A stretch of 64,000 nucleotides of DNA from the NCBI RefSeq assembly GCF_008327685.1, contig NZ_BDDE01000012.1, positions 1-64,000 of the forward strand. The letters are read 5' to 3'. The notes under the pieces are model-generated. The model saw nothing but the letters and a program-made list of their open reading frames with translations. It had not been told where the DNA came from and ran no database searches. The DNA comes from Actinomadura sp. K4S16 (GTDB lineage Bacteria; Actinomycetota; Actinomycetes; Streptosporangiales; Streptosporangiaceae). A program made the position numbers and the translations under genes. Shown piece by piece: positions 40,740 through 49,902 of this stretch. Each line of letters begins with the position of its first letter. Positions within the stretch are counted from its first letter, which is position 1.

Positions 40740-41192
40740 GTGCGCACGTACACCCCTAAGCCCGCTGACGTCCAGCGTCAGTGGTACGTCATCGACGCGA
40801 CCGATGTCGTGCTGGGCCGTCTCGCCAGTCAGGTCGCACAGCTGCTTCGGGGTAAGCACAAGCCGATCTACGCCCCGCACCTCGACACCGGTGACTTCGT
40901 CGTCATCGTGAACGCCGACAAGGTGGCGCTGTCCGGCAACAAGCTGGACCAGAAGCGCGCCTACCGGCACTCGGGCTACCCGGGCGGTCTGCGTTCGGTG
41001 AGCTACGCCGACCTGCTGGCCAAGCACCCCGAGCGGGCCGTCGAGAAGGCGATCAAGGGCATGCTGCCCAAGAACTCCCTCGGCCGGAAGATGTTCGGCA
41101 AGGTGAAGGTCTACGCCGGGCCGGAGCACCCGCACCAGGCGCAGAAGCCGGTCCCGTTCGAGATCACCCAGATCAGCCAGATCAAGAAGTGA
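40740..41192 (+). CDS. rplM: 50S ribosomal protein L13
   Basis: 150 residues from the GTG at 40740 ([20 protein letters not shown]), preceded by CGAAGG. It has [17 protein letters not shown] and the KMLPKN-type segment [19 protein letters not shown]. An in-frame ATG at 40668 is rejected because it would add 24 nonconserved residues over the leader hairpin. Confidence 0.97.
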   Translation: MRTYTPKPADVQRQWYVIDATDVVLGRLASQVAQLLRGKHKPIYAPHLDTGDFVVIVNADKVALSGNKLDQKRAYRHSGYPGGLRSVSYADLLAKHPERAVEKAIKGMLPKNSLGRKMFGKVKVYAGPEHPHQAQKPVPFEITQISQIKK

Positions 41193-41290
41193 CTCCCGCG
41201 CACGAGCCGATCGTGCGCAGCCAAGCAGAGGCCGCCGGGGCACCCGTCGTACGGGCCAGCCGCCCTGGCTAGAACACCCCAAGGAGAACC

Positions 41291-41800
41291 GTGGACGAGA
41301 CCACCGGCGCCGAGCAGGCCGCCGAACTCGACTCGTACGAGGACGCGCCGTCCGAGTACAGCACCGAGACCCCCGAGGCCGCCGGCGAGGGCTTCCTCGG
41401 CCAGCCGGTCGCGACCGGCCCCGCGGCCGGCACCGGCCGCCGCAAGCAGGCCATCGCGCGGGTCCGCATCGTCCCCGGCACCGGCCAGTGGAAGATCAAC
41501 GGCCGCACCCTGGACCAGTACTTCCCGAACAAGGTCCACCAGCAGATCGTGAACGAGCCGTTCGTGCTGCTGAGCCTGGAGGGCCAGTTCGACGTGCTCG
41601 CGCGCGTGAACGGCGGCGGCACCACCGGCCAGGCCGGTGCGCTGCGCCTCGGCATCTCCCGCGCGCTGCAGTTCGCGAACATCGAGCACCGCCCGGCGCT
41701 GAAGAAGGCCGGCTTCCTCACCCGCGACGCGCGGGTGCCGGAGCGCAAGAAGGCCGGTCTCAAGAAGGCCCGCAAGGCTCCGCAGTACAGCAAGCGTTGA
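41291..41800 (+). CDS. rpsI: 30S ribosomal protein S9 with acidic N-terminal extension
   Basis: 169 residues. The S9 core starts near residue 47 ([17 protein letters not shown]) and ends with the invariant PQYSKR tail that touches P-site tRNA. The first 45 residues are Glu/Ala/Thr-rich and acidic, an extension also seen in other actinobacteria. Start is GTG with AAGGAG upstream. Confidence 0.97.
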   Translation: MDETTGAEQAAELDSYEDAPSEYSTETPEAAGEGFLGQPVATGPAAGTGRRKQAIARVRIVPGTGQWKINGRTLDQYFPNKVHQQIVNEPFVLLSLEGQFDVLARVNGGGTTGQAGALRLGISRALQFANIEHRPALKKAGFLTRDARVPERKKAGLKKARKAPQYSKR

Positions 41801-41801
41801 T

Positions 41802-41835
41802 CGACGGCACGAGCCGTCGCACCCCGTGGCTTTTT
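41802..41835 (+). terminator. Terminator after rpsI
   Basis: CGACGGC (41802-41808), loop ACGA, GCCGTCG (41813-41819), then a T5 run at 41831-41835. It begins 2 nt after the rpsI stop. It separates rplM-rpsI from glmM. Confidence 0.6.
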
Positions 41836-41926
41836 CGTGTCCGGCCCGCATGGCCGGCGCACCGGGTGCGGCGGCTCGTCCGCTTTTCCGGGTGATCTCT
41901 CCTTCTCTCTGATCGGGAGTTGAACT

Positions 41927-43270
41927 GTGGCTCGTCTGTTCGGGACCGACGGCGTGCGCGGGCTCGCCAACCGCGATCTGACCGCCCCGCTCGCCATGGA
42001 CCTGTCCGTCGCGGCGGCGAGGGTCCTGGGCGAGCAGGGCGCGTTCAAGGGGCACCGGCCGGTGGCGGTGGTCGGCCGCGACCCGCGCGCCTCGGGAGAG
42101 TTCCTGGAGGCCGCCGTCGTGGCGGGCCTCGCGAGCGCCGGGGTCGACGTGCTGCGGCTCGGCGTCCTGCCGACGCCCGCGGTGGCGCATCTGACCCATG
42201 CATTGGACGCCGACCTCGGCGTGATGCTGTCGGCGTCGCACAACCCCGCCCCCGACAACGGGATCAAGTTCTTCGACCGCAGCGGCTACAAGCTCCCCGA
42301 CGAGCTGGAGGACCGCGTCGAGGCCCGGCTCGGCGAGGCGTGGGACCTGCCGACCGGGGCGGGCGTCGGCCGCGTCCGGGAGGCGCACGGCGCGGTCGAG
42401 CAGTACGTCGCGCACCTGCTGACCACGGTCCCGGTGTCGCTGGACGGCCTGCGCGTCGTCGTCGACTGCGCGAACGGCGCGTCCAGCGACGTCGCCCCGG
42501 AGGCGCTGCGCCGCGCGGGCGCCGAGGTCATCACGATCGGCACGGCCCCCGACGGGTTGAACATCAACTCCGGCTGCGGCTCCACGCACCTGGAGGCGCT
42601 GCAGAAGGCCGTCCGCGAGCACGGCGCGGACGCGGGCATCGCCAACGACGGCGACGCCGACCGCTGCCTTGCGGTGACGGCGTCCGGCGAGGTCGTGGAC
42701 GGCGACCAGATCATGGCGGTCCTGGCCCTCGACCTGCGGGAGGCCGGCGCCCTCGCCCAGGACACCGTGGTCGCGACCGTGATGTCGAACCTCGGCTTCA
42801 AGCTGGCCATGCAGGAGGCGGGGATCACCGTCGTGGAGACGGCGGTCGGCGACCGGTACGTCCTGGAGGCGATGAAGGAGGGCGGCTTCGGCTTCGGCGG
42901 CGAGCAGTCCGGCCACGTCATCATGCTGGACCACGCCACGACCGGGGACGGCGTCCTCACCGGCCTGCACCTGCTCGCCGCGATGGTCCGCCGCGGGCGC
43001 CCGCTGGACGAGCTGGCCAAGGTCATGACGCGGCTGCCGCAGGTCCTCATCAACGTCAAGGGCGTCGACAAGAACCGCGCGAAGACCTCCCCCGAGCTGG
43101 CCGCGGCCGTCGCCGCCGCCGAGGCCGACCTCGGCGACACCGGCCGCGTCCTGATCCGCCCGAGCGGCACCGAGCCGATGGTCCGCGTGATGGTGGAGGC
43201 GGCGTCCGAGACGCAGGCCCAGTCGGTGGCCGAGCACCTCGCCGGCGTGGTGCGCACGGCCCTCGGCTGA
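41927..43270 (+). CDS. glmM: Phosphoglucosamine mutase
   Basis: 447 residues; converts glucosamine-6-phosphate to glucosamine-1-phosphate for peptidoglycan. The phosphoserine loop is [12 protein letters not shown] with Ser104, the metal loop is NDGDADRC, the sugar-specificity loop is GEQSGH, and the phosphate-binding loop is [11 protein letters not shown]. Start is GTG. It follows rpsI as in most actinobacteria and pairs functionally with glmS further along. Confidence 0.97.
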   Translation: MARLFGTDGVRGLANRDLTAPLAMDLSVAAARVLGEQGAFKGHRPVAVVGRDPRASGEFLEAAVVAGLASAGVDVLRLGVLPTPAVAHLTHALDADLGVMLSASHNPAPDNGIKFFDRSGYKLPDELEDRVEARLGEAWDLPTGAGVGRVREAHGAVEQYVAHLLTTVPVSLDGLRVVVDCANGASSDVAPEALRRAGAEVITIGTAPDGLNINSGCGSTHLEALQKAVREHGADAGIANDGDADRCLAVTASGEVVDGDQIMAVLALDLREAGALAQDTVVATVMSNLGFKLAMQEAGITVVETAVGDRYVLEAMKEGGFGFGGEQSGHVIMLDHATTGDGVLTGLHLLAAMVRRGRPLDELAKVMTRLPQVLINVKGVDKNRAKTSPELAAAVAAAEADLGDTGRVLIRPSGTEPMVRVMVEAASETQAQSVAEHLAGVVRTALG

Positions 43271-43287
43271 CCCTGCCGCCCGCCCGC

Positions 43288-43317
43288 GCCGTTCCCGGTC
43301 TCGCGGCCGGGAGCGGC
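43288..43317. terminator. Bidirectional terminator after glmM
   Basis: GCCGTTCCCGG (43288-43298) pairs with CCGGGAGCGGC (43307-43317) with one G-T pair. It lies between glmM and the convergent small gene, whose stop begins at 43317. Confidence 0.55.
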
Positions 43318-43658
43318 TAGCGCTCGTCGATCTCCAGCCGGCCGACCTTCAGGTGCTTGATCTCGACGGTCCCGGCCTGGAGATGGCCGATGACGGCCCG
43401 CTTCACGGCGAGCTTGCCGATCGCGACCGCGCCGACCGCGACCGCGCCGACGGCCATCGCCCCGAGCGCCAGGGAGCCGAACCCGTTCCCGGCCCGCAGC
43501 GTGAGCCCGGTCGCGGACGCGCCGGTCACCTCGGCCCCGGTCGCCCGCGCGCCCACGCCCCGCTCCGTCCGCACCCGCGGCCGCTCCTGCGCCGTACCCT
43601 CGGCGTCCGCCCCCTGCTCAACGTCCCTGGCGGCGTCACTGTCGCGCGATTCGCTCAT
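43317..43658 (-). CDS. Hypothetical protein with short hydrophobic repeat
   Basis: 113 residues. An acidic N-terminal half leads to a run of near-pentads (GAMAV, GAVAV, GAVAI, GKLAV, then KRAVI, GHLQA) that continues as VEIKHLKVGRLEI. The period and alternating pattern suggest a small beta-solenoid or a membrane-associated strand rather than a helix. No family is recognised. Coding support is the absence of better frames and a conserved-looking repeat; it could be over-called. Confidence 0.5.
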   Translation of the reverse strand: MSESRDSDAARDVEQGADAEGTAQERPRVRTERGVGARATGAEVTGASATGLTLRAGNGFGSLALGAMAVGAVAVGAVAIGKLAVKRAVIGHLQAGTVEIKHLKVGRLEIDER

Positions 43659-43678
43659 GGGACGAGCTTACGGCCGGC

Positions 43679-44566
43679 TCAGCAGCGGCCGAGGAAGTCC
43701 TGGAGCGCGTCGTGGTCGGAGCGCGTCACCGGCAGCTCGTACTCCTTCGCGACCGCGATGTACTTGATGGCGTAGACGCACTGGAACCCCTTCTGCGGCT
43801 TCCACTCGCCCGGGCCGGAGTCGCTCTTCTGCCGGTTGGGCACGCCCCAGACGGCGAGCAGGTTGTCGTGGTCGTTGGCGAACTGCTCGCGCTTGTCCTC
43901 GCTCCAGCGGGAGGCGCCCATCCGCCAGGCGAGGGCGAGCGGGTAGACGTGGTCGATCTGCACCTCGGCGGCGTCCTTCTTCTCGAAGGTGATCTGCTTG
44001 CCGCTGTAGGGGTCGTCCAGCCGTCCGGAGAGCACGATGCACCTGCCCTTCTTCTCGACCTTCTCCAGGTCGCGGGCGAGGACGTCGTTGCGCTGGTCGC
44101 AGCCGTTGTGGTCGGTGTCCTTCCAGCGCGTCCCGAACTTGTCGCGCCGGTAGCCTCCGCTGTCCCCGGTGGACGCGATCCGCAGTCCGGACAGGTTCTT
44201 GCGGGCCTTGGCCGCGTCGCCGGACGCGGGCTTGGTCGTGCCGGACGAGGGCGACCCTGTCTCCGAGAGCCCCACGTCGCCCTCGCAGCCCGCCGCCGCC
44301 AGCGGGACGGCGAGCGCGAGGCCCGCCACGGCGGCCCGCGCAGTCCTCGTGCGCCCGGTCCTGGCGCGCCCGGTCCTCGTGTGCCCGGTTCTCGTGCGCT
44401 CGGTTCTCGTGCGCCCGGCGCTCATGCGCTCGGCGCTCGTGCGCGCCGCTTCCGTCGGCTCGGCTTTCGTCAGCTCGGCCTCCGTCGGCCTGGCCTTCGT
44501 CAGCCTGGCTTTCGCCAGCATGGCCCTCGTCCACGAGGCCTTCGTCAGCACCGGCGCCTGTGTCAT
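43679..44566 (-). CDS. Secreted HNH endonuclease-family (DUF1524-like) lipoprotein
   Basis: 295 residues from the ATG at 44566 (GAAGG just upstream). The C-terminal domain has the HNH pattern: EVQIDHVYPLALAW, FANDHDNLLAVWG and NRQKSD, close to GmrSD C-terminal/DUF1524-type nucleases found as secreted proteins in actinobacteria. A lipoprotein signal (VAGLALAVPLAAAGC) places the lipid-modified Cys about residue 94. Upstream of it lie 14 pentapeptide units encoded by a 15-bp minisatellite. That basic leader is too long for a normal signal peptide, so a later Met (GenBank-style start at 44425) may be the true one. Likely an extracellular or wall-associated nuclease. Confidence 0.78.
   Translation of the reverse strand: MTQAPVLTKASWTRAMLAKARLTKARPTEAELTKAEPTEAARTSAERMSAGRTRTERTRTGHTRTGRARTGRTRTARAAVAGLALAVPLAAAGCEGDVGLSETGSPSSGTTKPASGDAAKARKNLSGLRIASTGDSGGYRRDKFGTRWKDTDHNGCDQRNDVLARDLEKVEKKGRCIVLSGRLDDPYSGKQITFEKKDAAEVQIDHVYPLALAWRMGASRWSEDKREQFANDHDNLLAVWGVPNRQKSDSGPGEWKPQKGFQCVYAIKYIAVAKEYELPVTRSDHDALQDFLGRC
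44344..44553 (-). repeat. 15-bp x 14 minisatellite in the HNH lipoprotein gene
   Basis: Fourteen head-to-tail 15-bp units with no length variation, from CCTCGTGCGCCCGGT at one end to CTTCGTCAGCACCGG at the other. Four units in the middle form two 30-bp dimers (449-478 and 479-508 in the last three digits). It encodes pentapeptides such as RTRTG and LTKAR. Confidence 0.88.
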
Positions 44567-44685
44567 GCCTTCACCGTCCTGGGGGGTTTCTGCGGGTTTT
44601 TGCCACCTTGAAGGCAAATAACCGATCAAACCTCACGACCAGGCGTTCTGCCACATCGACGCGTCGTTTACGGCACGATTGCCCC

Positions 44686-45642
44686 GTGCTGCATCTGAGA
44701 GCGATCGTGCCGGCCGAGCGCACCGACGCGGTCTGCAAGGAGCTGGCGGCCTGCGCCGGGGCCACCAACGTCGTCGTGATCGCAGGCGCCGCCCGCTCCC
44801 CGCAGGGCGACCTCGTGACCGCCGACATCGCCCGCGAGGCGGCCAACGAGGTGCTGGACGCGCTGCGCGCCCTCGACGTCGACCGGGACGGGTCGATCGC
44901 CCTCGACAAGGTCGACCTGACGCTGTCCGACCACGCCGAAGTGGCCAAGGACCTCGCGCCGGGGCACGGCGACGACGCGGTCGTCTGGGAGGAACTCGAC
45001 CGGCAGGTCAGCGAGGGAACGGCGCTGACCTGGTCCTTCGTGGCCTTCCTCGTGCTGGCCACGCAGCTCGCCGCGATCGCGGCGCTGATCGACTCGCCGG
45101 TGCTGGTGGTCGGCGCCATGGTCCTCGGGCCGGAGTTCGCCGCGATCGCGGCGATCTGCTTCGGGCTCGTCCGGCTCCAGCCCGGACGCATCGTGCACGC
45201 GGTGCGGGCGCTGGCCGTCGGGTTCACCGTGGCGGTCGCGGTCACCTACGTGTGCGCGCTGGCCGCCCGGTGGACCGGCGTGATCGAGCTGGACAGGCTG
45301 CCCGACAAGCGCCCGCTCACCGCGTTCATCTACAGCCCGGACCGCTGGTCGTTCATCGTCGCGCTGCTCGCGGGCGCGGCGGGCGTGCTGTCGCTCACCG
45401 CCGGCAAGTCGTCCGCGCTGGTCGGGGTCTTCATCTCGGTCACCACCGTGCCCGCGGCGGGGAACCTCGCGGTCGCGATGGCGCTCAAGCACGGCAGCGA
45501 GATCACCGGCTCGCTGCTCCAGCTGGGCGTCAACATCGTCGGAATGATCATCGCGGGGACGGTGACGCTGCTCGTCCAGCGGAGCCTGTGGGCCGTCGTG
45601 CTGCGCCACCGCGGCCGGAGGACCGCCGCGCGGGGAACTTAG
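44686..45642 (+). CDS. DUF389 membrane protein
   Basis: 318 residues from the GTG at 44686. An N-terminal ferredoxin-like domain (about 1-95) precedes six hydrophobic segments; VLVVGAMVLGPEFAAIAAICFGLV and VGVFISVTTVPAAGNLAVAMALK (each partly quoted) are DUF389 hallmarks. The family is of unknown function. It is divergent from the HNH lipoprotein gene with 119 bp between. Confidence 0.82.
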   Translation: MLHLRAIVPAERTDAVCKELAACAGATNVVVIAGAARSPQGDLVTADIAREAANEVLDALRALDVDRDGSIALDKVDLTLSDHAEVAKDLAPGHGDDAVVWEELDRQVSEGTALTWSFVAFLVLATQLAAIAALIDSPVLVVGAMVLGPEFAAIAAICFGLVRLQPGRIVHAVRALAVGFTVAVAVTYVCALAARWTGVIELDRLPDKRPLTAFIYSPDRWSFIVALLAGAAGVLSLTAGKSSALVGVFISVTTVPAAGNLAVAMALKHGSEITGSLLQLGVNIVGMIIAGTVTLLVQRSLWAVVLRHRGRRTAARGT

Positions 45643-45714
45643 GTCGGCGCCGCGTCGGACCAAAGGCTGCCCCTGATCGCCCTTTAGGGTGACGTGCCGC
45701 GGCGAGCCAGCCAC

Positions 45715-45720
45715 TAGGTT
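45715..45720 (+). promoter_or_regulatory. -10 element for a leaderless ABC operon transcript
   Basis: TAGGTT ending 7 nt before the ATG at 45728, with no Shine-Dalgarno between. Transcription would start at the A of ATG. Confidence 0.4.
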
Positions 45721-45727
45721 CGACGGT

Positions 45728-46702
45728 ATGCCCATCATCGCCACCCAGGGCCTGACGATGAGGTTCCCTCGGGTGACCGCCTTGGACGACCTCTCCGTGG
45801 CCGTAGAGCCCGGCGTCGTCGGCCTCGTCGGTGCCAACGGCGCCGGCAAGTCGACGCTCATCAAGATCCTCCTCGGACTGCTGCCGCCCACCTCGGGGAC
45901 CGCGACCGTCCTCGGCCTCGACATCGCCCGCGAGGGCCTGCGGATCCGGGAGAGCGTCGGGTTCATGCCCGAGTACGACTGCCTGCCGCCGGACGTGTCC
46001 GCGACCGAGTTCGTCGTGCACATGGCCCGGATGTGCGGGCTGCCGCCGACCGCGGCCCGCGAACGCGCCGCCGACACGCTCCGGCACGTCGGGCTGTACG
46101 AGGAGCGGTACCGTCCCATCGGCGGCTACTCGACGGGGATGCGCCAGCGGGTGAAGCTCGCGCAGGCCCTCGTCCACGACCCGAAGCTCGTCTTCCTGGA
46201 CGAGCCCACCAACGGCCTCGACCCGGCCGGGCGCGACGAGATGCTCGAACTGATCCGCCGGATCGGCGCCGACTTCGGGATCAGCGTCCTCGTCACCTCG
46301 CACCTGCTCGGCGAGCTGGAGCGCGTCTGCGACCACGTCGTCATCATCGACGGCGGGAAGCTGCTGCGCTCCCAGGCCGTCGAGGCGTACACGACCGAGA
46401 GCGGCGTCCTCACCGTCGAGGTCGACGAGGGGCGCGACGCGCTCGGACAGCACCTCTACGACCAGGGCGTGGCGGTCCGCCCGGAGGGCCGGTTCCTCGT
46501 CGTCGACATCGCCGGCGAGCAGACCTACGACCTGGTCCGCGACGGCGTCGCCGAGCTCGGGCTGCGGCTGGTCCGGATGGAGCAGCGCCGCCACCACATC
46601 GAAGAGGTCTTCCAGACGCCGCCCGCGCCGCAGGACCCGCCCGGAGACGCGCAGCCCCCGGGCGTGCGGCCGGGAGACGTGCAGCAGGGAGCGCCGCGAT
46701 GA
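45728..46702 (+). CDS. ABC transporter ATP-binding protein
   Basis: 324 residues. Walker A is GANGAGKST, the Q-loop region is FMPEYDCLPPDV, the signature is YSTGMRQRVKLAQA and Walker B is LVFLDEPTNG. It resembles DrrA/CcmA-type exporters. A Pro-rich tail closes the protein. The ATG at 45728 has no ribosome binding site. Its stop overlaps the permease start (ATGA). Confidence 0.9.
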   Translation: MPIIATQGLTMRFPRVTALDDLSVAVEPGVVGLVGANGAGKSTLIKILLGLLPPTSGTATVLGLDIAREGLRIRESVGFMPEYDCLPPDVSATEFVVHMARMCGLPPTAARERAADTLRHVGLYEERYRPIGGYSTGMRQRVKLAQALVHDPKLVFLDEPTNGLDPAGRDEMLELIRRIGADFGISVLVTSHLLGELERVCDHVVIIDGGKLLRSQAVEAYTTESGVLTVEVDEGRDALGQHLYDQGVAVRPEGRFLVVDIAGEQTYDLVRDGVAELGLRLVRMEQRRHHIEEVFQTPPAPQDPPGDAQPPGVRPGDVQQGAPR

Positions 46703-47577
46703 GCACCAGCACGATCCACGACATCGGCTACCGGCACTACGACGGGCGCCGCAACGGCCGCGCCTATGTCCTGCGGTCGCTGTACGTGCACAACCTGCGC
46801 GCCGCGTACGGCCTCGGCCGCCCCGCGCGGGCGAAGGTGATGCCGTTCCTGCTGGCGGCGATCATGCTGCTGCCGGCCGCCGGGTCGGTCGCGGCGTTCG
46901 CGTTCACCAAGCAGGAGGACGCGCTGTTCCGCTACGCCTCCTACGCCAACATCATGCAGGTCATCGTGGCGATCTTCCTGGCCACGCAGGCGCCGGTGCT
47001 GGCCTCGCGGGAGGTGCGCTTCCACGTCATCCCGCTGTACTTCTCGCGCCCGGTCGGCCATCTCGACTTCGTGCTGGCGAAGGGCGCCGCGATGGCGACC
47101 GCGCTGTTCGCGCTGATGGCGGTGCCCGTCACCGTCCTGTACGTCGGCGGACTGATCTCCAAGATGCCGGACCCCGGCGAGCAGGTGCTGAAGTACCTCG
47201 GCGCCCTCGTCGGCTGCGTGCTGTTCGCACTCGTCCTGGCGGCCATCGGGATGGTCGTCGCGGCGTTCACCCCGCGGCGCGGGTTCGGGGTCGCCGCGGT
47301 CATCGCCGTCTACATGATCAGCGCGGCGTTCGTCGGCGCCGTCCAGGGGATCGCCGAGGCGCAGACGAACTTCACCCTCCAGGGCTGGGCGGGGCTGTTC
47401 ACCCCGTTCAACCTGGTGGACATCGTCCAGGTCCGGCTGCTCGGCGCGCAGACGTCGTCGGCCGGGGTGCCGTCCGGCATCGCCGGCGGCGTGGTCGCGC
47501 TCGCGCTGTGCGTCCTGATCATCGTCGGCTCGATCGCGGTCCTGTACCGCCGGTTCCGTAAGGCGGGCCTCTCCTAA
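46699..47577 (+). CDS. ABC transporter permease
   Basis: 292 residues with about six membrane segments, ABC-2 type. It begins MSTSTIHDIGYRHYDGRRNG, a soluble leader common in this permease type. It is translationally coupled to the upstream ATPase and probably forms an exporter with it. Substrate unknown. Confidence 0.87.
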   Translation: MSTSTIHDIGYRHYDGRRNGRAYVLRSLYVHNLRAAYGLGRPARAKVMPFLLAAIMLLPAAGSVAAFAFTKQEDALFRYASYANIMQVIVAIFLATQAPVLASREVRFHVIPLYFSRPVGHLDFVLAKGAAMATALFALMAVPVTVLYVGGLISKMPDPGEQVLKYLGALVGCVLFALVLAAIGMVVAAFTPRRGFGVAAVIAVYMISAAFVGAVQGIAEAQTNFTLQGWAGLFTPFNLVDIVQVRLLGAQTSSAGVPSGIAGGVVALALCVLIIVGSIAVLYRRFRKAGLS

Positions 47578-47592
47578 TGAGCGGAGCGACCC

Positions 47593-47617
47593 GGGGGGTG
47601 TGGGGGGTCGTCCCCCC
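47593..47617. repeat. G-rich/C-rich palindromic element, third copy
   Basis: GGGGGGTGTGGGGGGTCGTC followed by CCCCC, close to the reverse complement of 29522-29544. It lies in the 55-bp gap between two ABC pairs, immediately before the ribosome binding site of the next ATPase gene, and can fold as GGGGGG/CCCCCC. Confidence 0.7.
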
Positions 47618-47632
47618 TCGAAGGAGTACAGC

Positions 47633-48544
47633 ATGAGCGAGCTCATCCTGGAGAACGTCTCCCGGTGGTACGGGAACGTCGTGGCCGTCAACGGCGTGTC
47701 GATGAAGGTCGGGCCCGGCGTCACCGGGCTCCTCGGGCCGAACGGGGCCGGCAAGTCGACGCTCATCCACATGATGGGCGGGTTCCTCGCGCCGTCGTCC
47801 GGATCCGTCACGCTGGACGGGACGCCGATCTGGCGCAACCCCGGCGCCTACCGCAGCCTCGGCCTCGTGCCGGAACGGGAGTCGGCCTACGACTTCCTCA
47901 CCGGCGAGCAGTTCATCCTCGCGATGGCCAAACTGCACAAGCTGCCCGACCCCCGCGCCGCCGCCCGCCGCGCCATCGGCCTGGTGGAGATGGACTACGC
48001 GGCCGGGCGCCCGATCGGCAACTATTCCAAGGGGATGAAGCAGCGCATCAAGATGGCGTCGGCGCTGGTGCACGACCCGCCCGTGCTGCTGCTGGACGAG
48101 CCGTTCAACGGCATGGACCCGCGGCAGCGGCTCCAGCTGATGGACCTCATCCAGCGGATGGCCGCCGAGGGCCGCACGATCCTGTTCTCCTCGCACATCC
48201 TGGAGGAGGTGGAGCGGCTCGCCAGCCACATCGAGGTGATCGTGGCGGGCCGGCACGCGGCGTCCGGCGACTTCCGCAAGATCCGGCGGCTGATGACCGA
48301 CCGGCCGCACATCTTCCTCGTCCGCTCGTCCGACGACCGGCGGCTCGCCGCCGCCGTCATCGCCGACGGCTCGGCCCGCAGCGTCCAGCTCACCGAGAAG
48401 GGCCTGCAGGTGGAGGCGGTCGACTTCCAGCGCTTCACCTGGCTGCTCCCGCAGGTCTCCCGGGACGCCGACGTGCGCCTCTGGGAGGTCTCCCCGGCCG
48501 ACGAGTCCCTCGAAAGCGTCTTCTCCTACCTGGTGGCCCGATGA
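47633..48544 (+). CDS. ABC transporter ATP-binding protein
   Basis: 303 residues. Walker A GPNGAGKST, signature YSKGMKQRIKMASA, Walker B VLLLDEPFNGMDP. The ATG at 47633 is chosen for its GAAGGAG. About 35 percent of positions look shared with the preceding ATPase, so the four-gene set may be two duplicated pairs. Its stop overlaps the next permease start (ATGA). Confidence 0.9.
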   Translation: MSELILENVSRWYGNVVAVNGVSMKVGPGVTGLLGPNGAGKSTLIHMMGGFLAPSSGSVTLDGTPIWRNPGAYRSLGLVPERESAYDFLTGEQFILAMAKLHKLPDPRAAARRAIGLVEMDYAAGRPIGNYSKGMKQRIKMASALVHDPPVLLLDEPFNGMDPRQRLQLMDLIQRMAAEGRTILFSSHILEEVERLASHIEVIVAGRHAASGDFRKIRRLMTDRPHIFLVRSSDDRRLAAAVIADGSARSVQLTEKGLQVEAVDFQRFTWLLPQVSRDADVRLWEVSPADESLESVFSYLVAR

Positions 48545-49257
48545 ATGGCACGATCGCGATGATCACGTTCCGGGCGATGCTCGGACGCAAGCGCGCGCTG
48601 CTCCTGCTGGGGCTGCCGCTGCTCCTGCTGGTGCTGGCGGTGGCCCTGAGCGTGACCGGCAACGACGACCTGGACGTCTCCGCGGGCGTGCTGCAGAAGT
48701 TCGGCCTGGCGACGCTGCTGCCGCTGCTCGCGCTGATCGCCGGCACCGGCGTGATCGGCCCGGAGATCGACGACGGCCAGATCATGTACGTGCTGACCAA
48801 GCCGATCCCGCGCGAGGTGATCGTGCTGACGAAGCTGGTCGTGGCGATCGTCCTGGTGACGGTGTTCGCCACGGTGCCGACGCTGCTGGCGGGGGTCATC
48901 CTCACGGGGACGACCGCGCAGCTGACCCCGGCGTTCGCGATCGGGGTGCTGGTCGGCGGCGTCGTCTACAGCTCGGTGTTCGTCGCGCTGGCCGTCGCCA
49001 GCCGCAACGCCGTCACGATCGGCCTGCTGTACGCGCTGGTGTGGGAGTCGCTGCTCGGCAACTTCGCGCCGGGCGCCAAGTCGGCGTCCATCCAGCAGTG
49101 GTGCCTGTCGGTGACGGACGCGCTCACCGAGGCGTCCCCGGTCAGGTCCACCGTCGACCTGCCCGTGGCGATCGGGCTGCTGGTCGCGGTGACGCTCGTC
49201 GCGACGTTCCTCGCCACCTTCCGGCTCCGCTCCCTCCCGGTCGCCAGCGCCGACTAG
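48541..49257 (+). CDS. ABC transporter permease
   Basis: 238 residues, about six membrane segments, ABC-2 type. The N-terminus is short and basic (MNGTIAMITFRAMLGRKRA). It is coupled to the preceding ATPase. Its stop shares a CTAG with the stop of the convergent response-regulator gene. Confidence 0.87.
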   Translation: MNGTIAMITFRAMLGRKRALLLLGLPLLLLVLAVALSVTGNDDLDVSAGVLQKFGLATLLPLLALIAGTGVIGPEIDDGQIMYVLTKPIPREVIVLTKLVVAIVLVTVFATVPTLLAGVILTGTTAQLTPAFAIGVLVGGVVYSSVFVALAVASRNAVTIGLLYALVWESLLGNFAPGAKSASIQQWCLSVTDALTEASPVRSTVDLPVAIGLLVAVTLVATFLATFRLRSLPVASAD

Positions 49258-49901
49258 CGGGGGAGGAGGCCGCGGTCCATGGCGACGACGACGGCGTGCG
49301 TGCGGTCGCCGACGTCCAGCTTGGCGAAGACGCGGAGCAGGTGCGTCTTGACGGTGGCCTCCGCGATGACGAGCCGCCGCCCGATCTCGGCGTTGGACAG
49401 GCCGTCGGCGACCGCCCGGAGCACCTCGACCTCCCGGGCGGTCAGCGCGGCCGGCTCGGGGCGGCGCATCCGGGCGACGAGCTTCTCCGCCACCCGGGGC
49501 GCGAGGACGGTCTCGCCGCGCGCCGCCGCGCCGATCGCCTCGACCAGCTGGTCGCGGGTGGTGTCCTTGAGCAGGTAGCCGACGGCGCCGGCCTCGATCG
49601 CGCGCTCGATCTCGGTGTCGGTGTCGTAGGTGGTGAGGACGAGGACGCGGGTCCCGAACCGGCCGATCTCGGCGGTGGCGGCGACGCCGTCCAGCACGGG
49701 CATCCGCAGGTCGAGCAGCGCGACGTCGGGCCGGAGCCGTTCGGCCAGGGCGATCCCCGCGCGGCCGTCACCGGCCTCGCCGACGATCTCGATGCCGGGC
49801 TCGGCGGCCAGCAGCGCGACGAGGCCCGCGCGCATGACCGTGTGGTCGTCCACCAGGATGATCCGGAGTCTCCGGGGGGCCGGTGCGGGATTCGCGGTCA
49901 T
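49254..49901 (-). CDS. NarL/LuxR-family response regulator
   Basis: 215 residues. Receiver domain (about 12-125) with acidic pair Asp18/Asp19 and phosphoacceptor Asp64 (ALLDLRMPV); LuxR-type DNA-binding domain at about 150-212 (LTAREVEVLRAVADGLSNAE). It starts one base after the kinase stop, so the two form one two-component system. Confidence 0.92.
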   Translation of the reverse strand: MTANPAPAPRRLRIILVDDHTVMRAGLVALLAAEPGIEIVGEAGDGRAGIALAERLRPDVALLDLRMPVLDGVAATAEIGRFGTRVLVLTTYDTDTEIERAIEAGAVGYLLKDTTRDQLVEAIGAAARGETVLAPRVAEKLVARMRRPEPAALTAREVEVLRAVADGLSNAEIGRRLVIAEATVKTHLLRVFAKLDVGDRTHAVVVAMDRGLLPR

Positions 49902-49902
49902 C

